Positions 53,146 to 64,000 of a DNA stretch of 64,000 nt are shown in pieces. The notes under the pieces were generated by a model, which ran no database searches, was not told the origin of the DNA, and was given only the letters and a program-made list of their open reading frames with translations. The stretch is taken from the NCBI GenBank assembly GCA_949825045.1, contig OX463810.1, forward strand, positions 36,094,201 to 36,158,200. Direction: 5' to 3'. Source of the stretch: Argyresthia goedartella. Lineage: Eukaryota; Arthropoda; Insecta; Lepidoptera; Argyresthiidae. Every line of letters starts with the position of its first letter. Position 1 is the stretch's first letter. A program made the position numbers and the translations under genes.

Positions 53146-54115
53146 GCGCTTTATTCACGGTTATCGATGAATAAAATGCCCTTTTTGAGAGGCGATGGTA
53201 AAAATAACTACCTATATCCATACTCATTTGTCTGCATTCCCTGTTGTTTGCGAAAAATATTTTACGAATAAGCGTAGCAACAAAACGTGCATAGTAACAC
53301 GTATTCCCTTATTTTGTATTCAATTTATTTACCAATAGTGCTCATATCTCTGGGTTCCTTAGTACGGTGGCGCGTGCGTGTTTCGTTTATTACCTCGGGG
53401 CCCTATTCTGCTAGCACATTGAGGATTAGTTACAGTGACGCGACGACGATGCTCAACTTTAGGTATATGTCCCGCCAAACGTATCAGTTATGGCCTTGAA
53501 TGCGCAGTAGTCACTTTTCAATACCTGTACAGATGCGCAGTAATTCCCGCCAGCGCTCTAAATTCGTGGCGCGAGATCTACCAATTCGTTGTTTGGAGTA
53601 TGGAGCATCATTTTTTAAATGCTAATTGCCGAAACCAGTAAATGGGAAATAAATGCACTAACGTCTGATTGGTTGAGCCACGACACTAAGACCGGGTCCA
53701 CTATGCGTTTTTTTTTGTAATTTTGTACGGCTCGTTCCGTTCAGATGTGCTTTACTATCTTGCATTAGTGCAATTGATAAGTTTTTCATGTGAGCCAGCT
53801 TGTTTAATGTAATCGTTTTTTCTTATATGAACCGCCTTGTTTATTGGTCTATCGGGAGCTTATGTGTGTTAGTTTTAAGTATGTGTGTAATATATGAGAT
53901 TAGAAAAAACTGCTAAATAAAGCTTAATATGAAATCGGGTATTTTTTATTTGTAGAATACATAAAAGTATTTTAATTTTAGTAATACACCTCGTAATTGT
54001 CTACTAACTAGACTAGTGACTCAAAAGGGAAAAATATTTAGTTGCAAATACAAAACGTAGGCACATTGTGAATGCGCCTTTACTTCTAACCAGAATGGTT
54101 GTCGCCCCGTGAAAG
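53146..54115. other. Non-coding stretch
   Basis: Around 53395-53700 the text (GGGGCCCTATTCTGCTAGCA, TATGTCCCGCCAAACGTATC) looks like part of an interspersed repeat that has no second copy here. Nothing else is recognised. Confidence 0.3.
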
Positions 54116-54664
54116 ATAGTCAAAATTAGGCGATACTATTGAACTTTGTCGATACTATCGATTATATTGATATTATCTAAGTACGATACTATCGATAGTA
54201 ACGCGTCAAAAAAGTCGATATTATCTATAATCTATCGACGCGTATCGATAGTATCGATAGTCTTGCTTTTGTAACTATCGACGTATTTTCGATACTATCG
54301 ACTGGAAATGAAACTAATAAATCTAATAAAACAACGAATTCATGAATGGACTGTGAAATACTGCGAATATATAATAAAAAGATGGGATATATGAACTTTT
54401 TAATCATTATCTATATTACCTTTGAGGAGCAAGCAATAGTATCGTAAAATTTTCGAAATCGGCAAAACTATCGATATTGTCGATACTATCGATACTATCG
54501 ACACTGTCTATCGATAGTGTTTGTGCTGATACTACCGATAGTATCAATGCTATTGGTCTTTAGCAATAGTATTAAGTAATATAAAGATAAGTATCTTTAT
54601 CAATTATCGGTAGTATCGTCAAGGGTCGATGATTTCGATAGGACTAGCGATATTTTGACCTTCC
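54116..54664. repeat. Block dense in CGATA / TATCGATA words
   Basis: CGATACTATCGAT, TATCGATAGTATCGATAG and similar words recur dozens of times on both strands, particularly at 54140-54300 and 54465-54620. The outer ends AGTCAAAAT and ATTTTGACC are complementary, suggesting a repeat-rich transposable element with subterminal motif arrays. CGATA is also the core word of the insect proteins BEAF-32 and DREF. Confidence 0.75.
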
Positions 54665-55349
54665 CATTTGCATGAAATTGTATAACAGAGACAACGCTCA
54701 TTAACTTGCTTTGGCAAATAGAGAGACAACTGCACCTAACCTCAAAAGCTCATTGCAGATAGCGCTGGTATAGCTGGAGGTTGTCCATCTGTCAAATTTG
54801 TCAAATTCTATTTACTTCTCCTTATAATATATGACGTACTACTCATTTAGGGGTTTTTAACGAGTGTTTTTTAACCTAACCTCAGATGAATGAAACTCTT
54901 TGCCTCCAAATGCGCCGGCGCCACTAAGAGGGAGCAAAGACGGACAAAGCAACCATTAATTTAAAAAAATAAGTCAGCTATTTGCCACTAATATTAATAA
55001 GTTATTCATCAAAGGGAAAGGGACTACAAGATCATTAGACAATAATACTTTGTGTTGACGGTCGCCATCGCGCTAGAGGAATTGAGCCCCATAGAACGTA
55101 TTTATACCTACATAGGTATAAGAATGTTTAGTTAGGTGCGCGATAAGGGCCGGTGGTAAGTAATATTTCCTGTCACGTGGGGAATTTATGCGCTACACAT
55201 TGTAAAGGATAATTTTGATGAAAAATATATACAGCGCGCTTTAACCTCGATGTGAAGAAAAGTTGCTTGAACTTTGAACCAGAAAGTGGATATTTACCTT
55301 CCCAGTGTTTCACACGGCAAAGAAGTGTGTAAATCATAGTAAAAGCTAG
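54665..55349. other. Non-coding stretch
   Basis: Nothing is recognised. Confidence 0.3.
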
Positions 55350-55609
55350 TAATAATAATAATAATAATACCTTGGACACTATTTACACACATTGATCTAG
55401 CCCCAAACTAGGATTCCCTGTATCTTGGGTACTAGATAACGATACACATACTTATATAGACAAATATTATACTTAGATAGATAAACAACCATGACTAGGG
55501 AACAAACATCCGTTCTCATCAAACAAATATTTGCCCCCACCGGGACTCGAACCCGGGACCCTTGGCTTCGTAGGCAGGGTCACTGCCGACTCGGCCATTC
55601 GGGTCGTCG
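55350..55609 (-). repeat. tRNA-derived SINE, GAATGGCCGAG-type, copy 3 (full length)
   Basis: Read on the minus strand it starts GACGACCCGAATGGCCGAGT, has B box GGGTTCGAGTCCCGG, and ends in an ATT tail (complement of 55350-55369). It is close to the copy at 16284. Confidence 0.88.
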
Positions 55610-55921
55610 AGTGTTGAAGGAACTCAAACATCAGGGCAAAGCTTTAAAATCAGGTTTTGACTGTTAAATTATTTTAAAAAGCTTATCCTATTAATATTAT
55701 TATTTTGAGAGTTTGGGTGTGTATGAGTGTGTGTTTATAAGTATGTTTGTTACTCTGTCACGCTGAAACGGCTGGACAGGTTTGGATGAAATTTAAATTG
55801 TTTATAGCTTATACCCTGACTTAACCCATAGGATATCCTTAATCCCAAAAATAATTACTGTTCTCGTAGGATAATTATTGGATGAAATTTGGATTATAAA
55901 TTCAAATTCAAACCAAATTCC
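55610..55921. other. Non-coding repeat-like stretch
   Basis: GAAACGGCTGGACAGGTTTG and the following ATGAAATTTAAATTG resemble a widespread lepidopteran repeat, but I cannot bound it. Confidence 0.35.
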
Positions 55922-55994
55922 AAATCTAGTAAAAATATAATACCTTGTGAACCCTTAGTCAGGGTTCACAAGGTATTATATTTTTACTAGATTT
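55922..55994. repeat. Perfect hairpin: 34-bp stem, 5-nt loop
   Basis: The arm 55922-55955 is the exact reverse complement of 55961-55994 with loop TAGTC. A third, imperfect copy of the arm text (AATACCTTGTAAACCTTAGT) appears at about 56240. Confidence 0.95.
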
Positions 55995-56232
55995 TACCCG
56001 CAGTTCCGACCGCGTGATATTCGGTTTTACGTCATACTTTGGAACCTGCCAGGAAAGGGAGTATTTAATTATTTACTTAGATATAAAGTAGATTTCTGGC
56101 TCTATATACATTATCTTTTCCGTAGCATATCACAAAGATTTGTGAAATCATTTACTCCTTCTTCTGGTACTTTCCAAAGCATGACGTAAAAACGGATACC
56201 ACGCAGGCGGAGCCGCGGGCAAAAGCTAGTAA
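55984..56232. mobile_element. Probable MITE with TACTAG..TTTT.CCCGC arms
   Basis: TACTAGATTTTACCCGCAGT at the left and the complement of GAGCCGCGGGCAAAAGCTAG at the right give about 25 bp of inverted repeat around 200 bp of non-coding sequence. Its left end overlaps the perfect hairpin. Confidence 0.5.
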
Positions 56233-57300
56233 AAATAGAGAATACCTTGTAAACCTTAGTCAGCGGTTTAGAGGAACAGATAAACATTATAATAATCATA
56301 AAACAAGTTAATGTTATTTGAGAAGACGCTGCTCACCAATATTAAACATCACCTTTATCTCTAAAACAAAGGCAATAAACTGGAACTGCACTTAATGTCT
56401 CTAAATCAGTCGAGAGGTATTTTCAAATCCCAATTTTACAGCTTTACAAGATTAACTTAGTTTTAATGGAATTAGGCAGCGCGCGAGCGGCTTACCTCTT
56501 ACCAATGCTGAATGGTTCCTACAATGCAAACTACCCACATTGGTACTAAGTGTAGACTTGTATTTAGTACTTCAATAGCAGTGTTTACGGCTTTGTTTAG
56601 AATTTCATGAAAAATTTAATGATTTACTACTCTGGGTAGGATTGCTATAAATAAATAACAGGTAATAAACTAATGCTTCAGATTTCCTCAAGACCCAATA
56701 AAATCTAGACAAAGGCCGTAAGCGAATCGCAGTACCTATGTGTTGTTAATTTTATAGAACATTTTCGCAAACTCTATATGGCAAGGAGTTTGCGAAAATA
56801 CTAAAGAGATGACATCATCGTCATGCTGAGCATCTTCAATCTGACTTCTGACAATGAATTAACCGAAATACAGTTCTTCACATAAATATGTCCTTGTTAT
56901 GAGAAACTAAACCTCAAAGATACAGTTCATGGAAACTCCGTTTGATCCATATTTGATGTCATCCATACTTCTGTTGAGGAAATACCGCTCTGGTGTTCCG
57001 AGAATCTTGAAAACTAGTAAGTAGTTGAAGAAAGAGCAGGACCGCAATACGTGGCGTAAAGAAGAAGCCAATCAATGCAGTGCATCGGTGCAGGAGGTTG
57101 AATAGATGTAATATTGTATTAAAACACTAATATTATGATTATATTGTCATGCAAACAAGGACTCGCTGAAATCATGCGTTATCATTACAAAAATAAACTT
57201 GTGGTTCTGTGAGGCCAGTAGACCTCTCCTCAGACCTCAGAAATTTGAACGGCTGTCGATTCTAATCTATTTGAATCAAAAAAATTAGGAATTAGCCTAT
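56233..57300. other. Non-coding stretch
   Basis: A short snap-back (TTTTCGCAAACTC / GAGTTTGCGAAAA) lies at 56763-56800. No gene is recognised. Confidence 0.3.
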
Positions 57301-57606
57301 TTAAATTGTGTCACAGAATATTCAAGTGTAAAATTTATCTACAACATAGTTACAGGGACGTTGCAAATACCCCTAAGTGCTTCCCCCTCCACTACCCCCT
57401 TTTGGTTTTTTTTCGCAACATCTTGTGTAGAATGAAGTCCTCAGTGGTCTGTTTTCTTAAGAAGCCATTTACATCACATAATATACACACTTTTGTTCTT
57501 GTCCATGTGTATTCCTATTTTTGTATATTCCTATTTTGTGCTATGTGTTGTGTATTGTGACGCTTGAATAAATGCATATTCCATTCTATTCTATTCTATT
57601 CTATTC
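57301..57606 (+). repeat. Probable LINE 3' end with (TTCTA)n tail
   Basis: The stretch closes with GACGCTTGAATAAATGCATA and a (TTCTA)n run at 57579-57605, as the inserted LINE at 27181-27569 does. Coding content is not recognisable. Confidence 0.5.
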
Positions 57607-58800
57607 TCTCAAATTTAATTGAAATCCTTCAATAAATAACGCTATAGCAAACTCCTCCCCCCCCCCCCCCCCCCTATTACCCCCCAATCAAAAATTGCCA
57701 TCGACAAAAGAAACAAAGAACTTGTTTGCCAATTTTCGTCAAAATCGGTTGAGAAATGAGACATCTGTTCTCACCTCACTCATTTTTGGCTAATTACGAA
57801 ACTGAACGCTTCGTTCGCTTGGTCAATAACTTCCTAATTTATTTAGAAACCATCAACAGACTCAGCTCACATCGACGCGCTGCTAGGCATAGGCTTCTTC
57901 TCTAAAGCGCTAACATATTTAGTTAAGAATAAGCCATATTTCTACAGTTTATTAAGACTTGTGTCAGACTAAGTAACGAAATATAAGTAGACAAGCGAGT
58001 AGAGAGCTACGAATAGTACAATGGAATGTAAAAGCACTTTACGAAGTCAACGCACCACATAACCAAGCACGTCTCGTCCGCGGACGAATCTGTTTAACTG
58101 GTTTCTCGAACTGGGATACAGCTTTCAGCCATATTGAGGGATTGTCTGACTGTTGATTCAAAATAACAAACTAAATAAATGCGTCTACAGATGGCGCTCG
58201 TGCCATGGTGCCTTGTCACTTCATGAACGAAATCATAGACTAAAGTTCTGCGGCACAACGAAATACTGTTTTAAATGTTGATTGTGGGAAAAAGAAATTC
58301 AACTAGCATATCAAAAAGTTAAGAAACACTAATTTCCATGTCACAGGAAAATAGATGAACTAAGATCTAAAGCCATCTATTGCGTTGTTTAAAAACAATT
58401 GTCATCGTCTGTAAGAGAATCCCTCATTTATATAATTTCTTAGAACGTGATGCTTTGTTTTACTGCCACTGTGGCGCCTTGGCCTGCTCAAACGCTGAGT
58501 TCTTAGAATACCTACTTGAAAATTAATTTAAACTGTGTATTATAGCTTTGAGCAGAACAACAGCTGACACTATTCTATAAGAATCCTTTTCATCACACTC
58601 ACACATATGGCGTCTAAAATGTTGCAATAGTTTTGTACGCGCGATTACTTGTAATGATTTTGAACGAAATTACTTTTCAATTGTTATTGGCGGATTTCGC
58701 CGTTTCCACTGATGAGGGGTTAAGGATTACTTTTATTAGTGAAAACTTAGGCTTTATTCTGTTTTCACTAAGGCTTAGAGTTAGCGCCAACTTTCATGTT
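57607..58800. other. Non-coding stretch with a poly-C run
   Basis: About 20 consecutive C occur at 57656-57674. CGTCAAAATCGGTTGAGAAA to CGCTTGGTCAATAA is a GCTCGGTCA-type repeat piece. The rest is unassigned. Confidence 0.35.
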
Positions 58801-58819
58801 TCCATATTTCGCTGCGCCG

Positions 58820-60320
58820 CTAACAAACGATGTATCACATCATCATAATCCAATAACTTACGGAGTGCCACAGGGCAGTGTTCTTGGCCCATCCCTATTC
58901 CTCTGTTACATAAATGATTTATGTAATATGAAACTAGAAAACTGTAAAATTCAATGCTATGCCGATGATACAACCCTAACATTTATAGCAGATACATGGG
59001 AGGAAGTCTACATATTAGCACAAAAAGGTTTTGATAAAGTGTGCCACTGGTTAGCTGCAAATTCATTAACTTTAAATGCAGATAAAACAAAATATATACA
59101 ATTTTCGTTGAAAAATAGCACCCATAAGGACATTTATAAGGAATACAAGATATATGCTCACTCATGTTTCTCTAAAGATTGTACATGCCCTGTTATAGCT
59201 CAAACAGATAGTATTAAATATTTAGGTGTCATAATTGACAGAAACCTAAATTTCGTTGAACATATAAAGTACTTAACACTCAAGGTCAGAAAATTGACAT
59301 ATGTTTTTAAGCAGCTACGCCACATTGGTGATAAAAAGCTTCTTAAAAATATATATACTTCCCTATGTGAGTCTGTGCTCTCTTACTGTATATCATCGTG
59401 GGGGGAGCAAGTAAGACACACATGATTCAGCTAGAGAGAGCACAGAGATTCATTTTAAAAATCATTTTCGAAAAGCCACGACTGTTTCCTACAGAAACAC
59501 TTTACAAAGATACTAAAATCTTAACAGTTCGACAACTGTTTGTATTAAAGTCACTGATACGACAACATACAACCCTTGTTTACCAAAAGGAACATATCAG
59601 GGCTAACACCCGAAGAGATCACATGGTGTCTCAACCAATCTCCACAAGAACAGCCCTAGCACAGAGATTCTCTCCCTACGTATCAACCAGACTGTACAAT
59701 AAAGCAAACAAGCTGCTCAATATATATAACAACTCCAAATTTGAATGTAAAAAGGTACTTACAGGTTGGCTGCTATCCCTCAATTATGAGGAAACGGAGA
59801 AGCTTATGTTATAATAATGAAATCTTTATATCGTCCGTCACCTATTTTATTTCTATTTTTTACTTTTCACCAAAATATAGCAGTGTATTATAGATACTCA
59901 TACATAAATATATACCCACTAACACAAAAACACACATGCACCCACACCCACACACACACCCACACACACACACTCACACACATGCAGACAGACACGCATG
60001 CGCACATGCTATCACAACACGCACAAACTCACACGCGCACTCATATCCGCAAATATGAAAACCTAAATGTAAAAATGTATATTTAATATCTTCTAAATTA
60101 TGTACCTTCCCACTCTTTGTATATTCATGTTCACCAAAACGTTTTTTTTAAAAAAAAACCTCTTTATCTCGAGAGGTGGAGGCCAGGGGATCCATGGCAC
60201 GGGGTTTTACCTATTTTGGACTCCTGTCTCCCACTGCATCTTAGACTGCATGATTACTTATATTAAATATGTATTGTGTTCTTGGGAGAAAATAAATAAA
60301 TATTTCATTTCATTTCATAT
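58820..60320 (+). pseudogene. Late-truncated LINE: reverse transcriptase 3' half with tail
   Basis: The copy begins inside the RT domain (ITYGVPQGSVLGPSLF, about 58856-58903) and keeps the catalytic YADD (58958-58969). It continues with LGVIIDRNLNF and the thumb/C-terminal part to a stop at 59812-59814. One frame break occurs at about 59398-59404 in a run of seven G. Apart from that the sequence is open for over 950 nt. The 3' untranslated part holds a CA microsatellite (about 59930-60000) and ends in a (ATTTC)n tail (about 60300-60320). The 5' half with endonuclease is absent, so it is a dead-on-arrival insertion but a relatively young one. RT motifs fit the jockey/CR1 group broadly. Confidence 0.85.
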
Positions 60321-60492
60321 GGAAGCAAAACATTCCCACGCTTACTTTTATGAGAACAAACCTTTAGGTACCTATTTCTTTAAGCCTTGTTTTTAAACGA
60401 TTACCAAAAACGCATTTTCTGCAACTTTTGGTGATCATTTATCTATTTTGGTAAGAAAAAATATATTTTGGTTCATTTAAATTGTCCTCTTT
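60321..60492. other. Fragment of a fold-back repeat
   Basis: CTGCAACTTTTGGTGATCAT near 60420 is the complement of sequence in the fold-back element at 24240-24440. Confidence 0.4.
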
Positions 60493-60690
60493 TTTATGCA
60501 TTCATTTCGATGTCCCTCTGCTGGGCAAGGACCTTCCCCTCTTTCTTCCACACTTCCCTGGTCTGTGCCACCTCCAACCACCCCGGCAGTGACTTGCCAA
60601 GATTGTCCTGCCACGTCGCATGCGCCCAGACAGATGGGCGAAAATCGCCACTGACCGGGCACGACGGATACCGGTGTAGAGGTTCAAAAT
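60493..60690 (-). pseudogene. LINE ORF2 C-terminal remnant, minus strand
   Basis: The minus frame reads GDFRPSVWAHATWQDNLGKS, then AQTREVWKKEGKVLAQQRDI and a stop. The W-x-x-x-L and A-Q-x-R-x-x-W spacing matches the last part of RTE-like LINE proteins. It is short and only moderately convincing. Confidence 0.45.
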
Positions 60691-61610
60691 TAAAAAATAC
60701 AAAATTCAAAATTAGTTTATTCAAGTCACATTTTAACACAAATAGTAGCACTCCCCTTGTAAGTTTACAGAAAACCTGTGTTATGGGAGACCGCACCTTC
60801 CACTTGGAGCGTCGTCGGCAGAGCCAAGAGTACGAGCAACTAACAAGTCGGAAAAGAGCTCGACTTCAGATAAAAATTTAATTAAATAGACCTATTTATC
60901 GTCGTATATCATAGGAACTGTCAGTTAAAAGAAGTACCACTTTCCCGACGTGCCACTCATGCTTCCGTCTCATGACTTAAGTAAACCGGAAAAAAAATAC
61001 AACAAAATATAGCTAATATTTTTGCAAGAAAATGATTAAGACTAGTACGAGGTATGAAAGAGGTAGGTACTGTAGGGATCTTGAGCACTTCTCCGAGACT
61101 ACCATACTTGAATTATAAATTATAAGACTTGACTGGTGTTGACTTGTGTTTTTATTTATTTAGTATATTTACACTTTGTATAAAAGGGATCCACAACTGG
61201 CTCGATAGCCATTACGCTAATCCTCACTATATAATTTAGCTCAGTCACTGGCCGAAGCCTAAGGTGAAGTGTGTCACATTGACTTCTCACATCCAAGCCT
61301 CTTTCTTTTTAAAACTACAAAATAAGTAACAGTGTCAAAGTGAACACCCACTCTAAAGAGGCCCGTATACAATATAATCGCATAAACAAATATCGAACCT
61401 TACAGTACATACGTAACTCAGATAAAATCTAGGTAAATTACTTAAATAAACTAGACGTCTTTGTAAATGCATCACAAATAGCGTATATAGAATGATTGAG
61501 AAATTGAAATGAAACAAACAACATGAAAAACAAACAACTGTAATGGAAGGTAGGTAGGTACCAATATTTTAAACATCGGAGGTAAATTAAACAGAGGTAG
61601 GTAAATTACC
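60691..61610. other. Non-coding stretch
   Basis: An ORF spanning 60468-60881 is composite and unsupported. Nothing else is recognised. Confidence 0.3.
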
Positions 61611-61875
61611 GACACCCCGAATGGCCGAGGGCAGTGACCTTGCCTACGAAGCCAAGGGCCCTGGGTTCGAATCCCGGTCAAATATTTGTTTGATGAGAAC
61701 GGATGTTTGTACCCTAGTCATGGTTGTTTATCTATCGAAGTATAATATTTATCTATATGTATATAAGTATGTGTATCCTTGTCTAGTACCCAAGATACAG
61801 GGAATCCTAGTTTGGGGCTATATCAATGTTTGTAAATAGTGTCCAAAGTATTATTAATATTATTATTGTTATAAT
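61611..61875 (+). repeat. tRNA-derived SINE, GAATGGCCGAG-type, copy 4
   Basis: The head is CCCCGAATGGCCGAGGGCAG, the B box is GGGTTCGAATCCCGG, and the body has TACCCAAGATACAGGGAATC and an ATTATT end. A small deletion lies after the B box. Confidence 0.85.
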
Positions 61876-62163
61876 TATTACTTAATCATGTTTTAAGCTT
61901 GGGTTAAGTATGTTCTTTACTCGTACATTTAATCCGTTATTCCTGGTACAAAAAAGAAACAAGCAAAAAGAAACAGGCGAACTTCAATGTACTAATAGGA
62001 TTACACCTAGCCCATTCCCCGGATTGGGCCATACTCTACTCCTGGTTAAGCTGCACTGCACAGGTACCCAGTTATAGTTCCCAGCTGCTGTCGCTACTTG
62101 GTAGTCGTAGAACACCTCCAGAAAACCGCAAATTTTACGTTTGCATAACAAAAATAAACATAA

Positions 62164-62311
62164 AAGAAAGAGGATGAAAGAAAAGAATATATTTGCCATA
62201 AACAAAAAACAAAGAATTTCAACCTAACATGGTTGGATGTTATGTTCAAATTCTTTGTTTTTTATTTATGGCAAATAAATGCTTTTCTTTGGCTTCCATC
62301 CTCTTTCTCGT
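62164..62311. repeat. Long imperfect hairpin, about 65-bp arms
   Basis: AGAAAGAGGATGAAAGAAAA and GCCATAAACAAAAAACAAAG on the left are matched by the complement of TTTTCTTTGGCTTCCATCCT and CTTTGTTTTTTATTTATGGC on the right, with a loop of about 12 nt around 62233. Small indels separate the arms. Confidence 0.85.
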
Positions 62312-62399
62312 TTATTTGTGGCAAAAAAGAACTGCACTTAGCATATGCTGAGTAATGTATCAGAAACACGCCAGCCGTTTTTGTCTTAAAATTAAAACA

Positions 62400-62680
62400 T
62401 TAAATGGGCGTCACGCCTTTTCCCTTGCGGGGTGGCAGAGGCACAATTGTGCCCACTTTGAGCCTCTTATTCAATCATGCATATTGCGTCACATGGGGCT
62501 AGCCCATTGCCGCAGCTACGGAGTAAGGAAGGTTTCCTCAGGATGTGTTCTATCACTATAAGAACGTCCTTATAATGTACTTAAGATAAATTGATTATCA
62601 CATTGGTACATAGTGAGGAATCGAACCTGCATCGTCTGTGTCAGAAGCAAGCGTGACCATTAGACCACGGAGCTCTTTTT
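62400..62680 (-). repeat. tRNA-derived SINE, type IV, minus strand
   Basis: On the minus strand GAGCTCCGTGGTCTAATGGT is an A-box region and GCAGGTTCGATTCCTCACTA a B-box region. The body continues to ACGCCCATTTA. It is a SINE rather than a tRNA gene because the body continues well past the tRNA part. Confidence 0.6.
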
Positions 62681-62692
62681 AACTAAACTAAA

Positions 62693-63192
62693 AAAAAAAC
62701 GGCCAAGTGCGGGTCGGATTTGCGAACGACATACGCTCCGTACCATCATCTATAAAAACGGCAAAAAAAAACATGACTGTCATATGGGAGTCCGCCTTAA
62801 ATATTTGTTTTATTTTAATTTAATTATTTATTTTTAAACTGAATATATAACTAATATTCTGTGAATATTTCATGCGTCTACCTGTTGCCTTTATCAATAT
62901 CGATCAAAAACGAGCAAAAAAAATCTCGTTTTTGATCGATATTGATAAAGGCAACAGGCTCCCATACAACAAACGTGTTGTTGCATGGGAGCCCCCTTAA
63001 ATATTTATTTAATTCTGTTTTTCAGCATTTGTTGTTACAGCAGCAACAGAAATACGTCATCTGTGAAAATTTCATCTATCTAACTATCACGGTTCATGAG
63101 ATTCAGCCTGGTGACAGACGCACAGACAGTCGGACAGCGGAGTCTTAGTAGTAGAGACCTGTGTTTACCTTTGGGTACGGAACCCTAAAAAG
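62693..63192 (+). repeat. GTCC-bearing lepidopteran interspersed repeat, copy 8, with internal hairpin
   Basis: It runs from AACGGCCAAGTGCGGGTCGG through TTTGTTACAGCAGCAACAGA and TCAGCCTGGTGACAGACG to GGGTACGGAACCCTAAAAAG. A 34-bp inverted duplication at 62881-62958 is absent from the other copies. Confidence 0.75.
62881..62958. repeat. Perfect hairpin: 34-bp stem, 10-nt loop
   Basis: The arm 62881-62914 (CCTGTTGCCTTTATCAATAT...) is the exact reverse complement of 62925-62958, with loop CAAAAAAAAT. Confidence 0.95.
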
Positions 63193-63615
63193 AACACTCC
63201 TGAACTAAAGGTACATTATTGTCATACGCCCAAGTCCGTAGCTCCTCGTCTGTTTCTGTTTGTGTAACTTTTTCCGTAATTCCACATTTCTGTAATATAC
63301 TACACTTAAAACAGATATACAGAGAAATGTACAGTATATAATTGAAATATACTTTCACTGTTGCAAAGAAAACTCCCAAGTTATTAAATGCTTATTTTAT
63401 TACTGTTGGTCCCAATGTTGTACGTTTAATACAAACGTATTAAACGTAAACACGTTAACTGCTTCTTTCCCTGTATTTGTATTTCTATAGGGCTTAGGTA
63501 TTCAATTGTATTGAATAAACTCTCTGGGCGAAGTATGGGGATTTAATTGAATAAATTACTTAACGTGGTATTGTGCCTCTACCATCCCATACAGAGTTTG
63601 TCATTTAATAAGAAG
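63193..63615. other. Non-coding stretch
   Basis: A small perfect hairpin (ACGTTTAATAC / GTATTAAACGT) lies at about 63421-63450. No gene is recognised. Confidence 0.3.
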
Positions 63616-63838
63616 ACTATATTTTAGGGAATGCTAGTACCCATCAACACGAACAACTTTCCCAAATAAACATATGGTCGCAAATGAAATAAAAAAATTG
63701 ACCTTCAGTACATTGACCCGATCAGCTGATTACATGTTACTGCGAGAAACCCAAATATTTTTTTTCGTTTGCGACCATATGTTTCTTGGGGAAAGTTATT
63801 AAAAATTATGGGTACTATCATTTCCGGAAATATGGTAA
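63616..63838. mobile_element. MITE with about 60-bp inverted arms
   Basis: TAGTACCCAT, AACTTTCCCAAATAAACATA and TGGTCGCAAATGAAA on the left are mirrored by the complements of TTTCGTTTGCGACCATATGT, TTGGGGAAAGTT and ATGGGTACTATC on the right. Extra bases near the outer part make the arms imperfect. Confidence 0.75.
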
Positions 63839-64000
63839 GCTAATTAAATGACACCCTGTTTTTGTTTTTCTTGGTCATATTTGACATTAATTTAATTTGA
63901 GTTGGCATTCCTTCCATGATTCTTACCTATTTTCGATTAAGCTAAGCACAGACCAAAGGTGAAAGTAACACACAGTAAAATTAAAATTAAAAGCAAAAGA

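Noticed and set aside
60468..60881. 137-codon ORF on the plus strand
   Set aside because: It crosses a minus-strand LINE remnant and unrelated sequence, with no domain features.
12999..61875. Helitron ends
   Set aside because: I looked for TC...CTRR ends with a short 3' hairpin near the larger repeats and found no convincing pair.
62590..62680. Possible tRNA genes at SINE heads (also 7490, 10821, 13000, 16285, 55540, 61620)
   Set aside because: A- and B-box-like text is present, but each continues into a repeated SINE body and I see no cloverleaf with a matched acceptor stem.

Overview
The window looks like nuclear DNA of a moth or butterfly (Lepidoptera). It is AT-rich and has no operons or closely packed genes. 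It is built almost entirely of interspersed repeats of types I know from lepidopteran genomes: tRNA-derived SINEs with ATT tails, an abundant repeat carrying a GTCC microsatellite, LINE tails containing GATAAGCTCGCCTTTGTA, and Tc1/mariner, mariner-like, MULE and Crypton-like remnants. I see no complete host protein gene. The best host-gene hints are a possible THAP-domain first exon at 4029-4111 and a weak secreted-peptide-like ORF at 22870. The window is best read as an intergenic or long-intron region.

Layout. 1-8 kb: a partial fold-back element, a TA-flanked MITE, a complete Tc1 transposon (880-2445), SINEs, a 28-bp minisatellite and the THAP-like exon. 8-21 kb: a decayed LINE (about 9.0-10.6 kb), several SINEs and MITEs, and two of the five long inverted duplications. 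21-28 kb: nested retroposon insertions, a GC-richer single-copy-looking stretch (22.4-23.9 kb) and a decayed DD82E transposon (24.7-26.9 kb). 28.3-34.05 kb: an intact Ty3/Gypsy LTR retrotransposon with identical 109-bp LTRs, a 4-bp target duplication, intact gag and pol, and an extra small ORF in front of gag. 34-46 kb: MITEs, a diverged 18S rRNA pseudogene (39.3-39.6 kb), a second DD82E remnant, LINE fragments and a large-armed fold-back element. 46-64 kb: Crypton-like tyrosine recombinase, DDxD mariner and MULE remnants, a CGATA-rich block, a late LINE copy (58.8-60.3 kb), SINEs and MITEs.

How the parts work together. The genes present are mobile-element genes, not a host pathway. The LTR element is self-contained: promoter and poly(A) signals in the LTR, a primer-binding site, gag, and pol (protease, reverse transcriptase, RNase H, integrase). 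Pol lies in the +1 frame relative to gag, and the overlap contains TTT_CGA, a motif known to promote +1 ribosomal frameshifting. The most interesting points are that motif, the small ORF with a possible myristoylation signal and a membrane helix, fold-back elements that share a core but have different arms, and a set of long near-perfect inverted duplications with very short loops.
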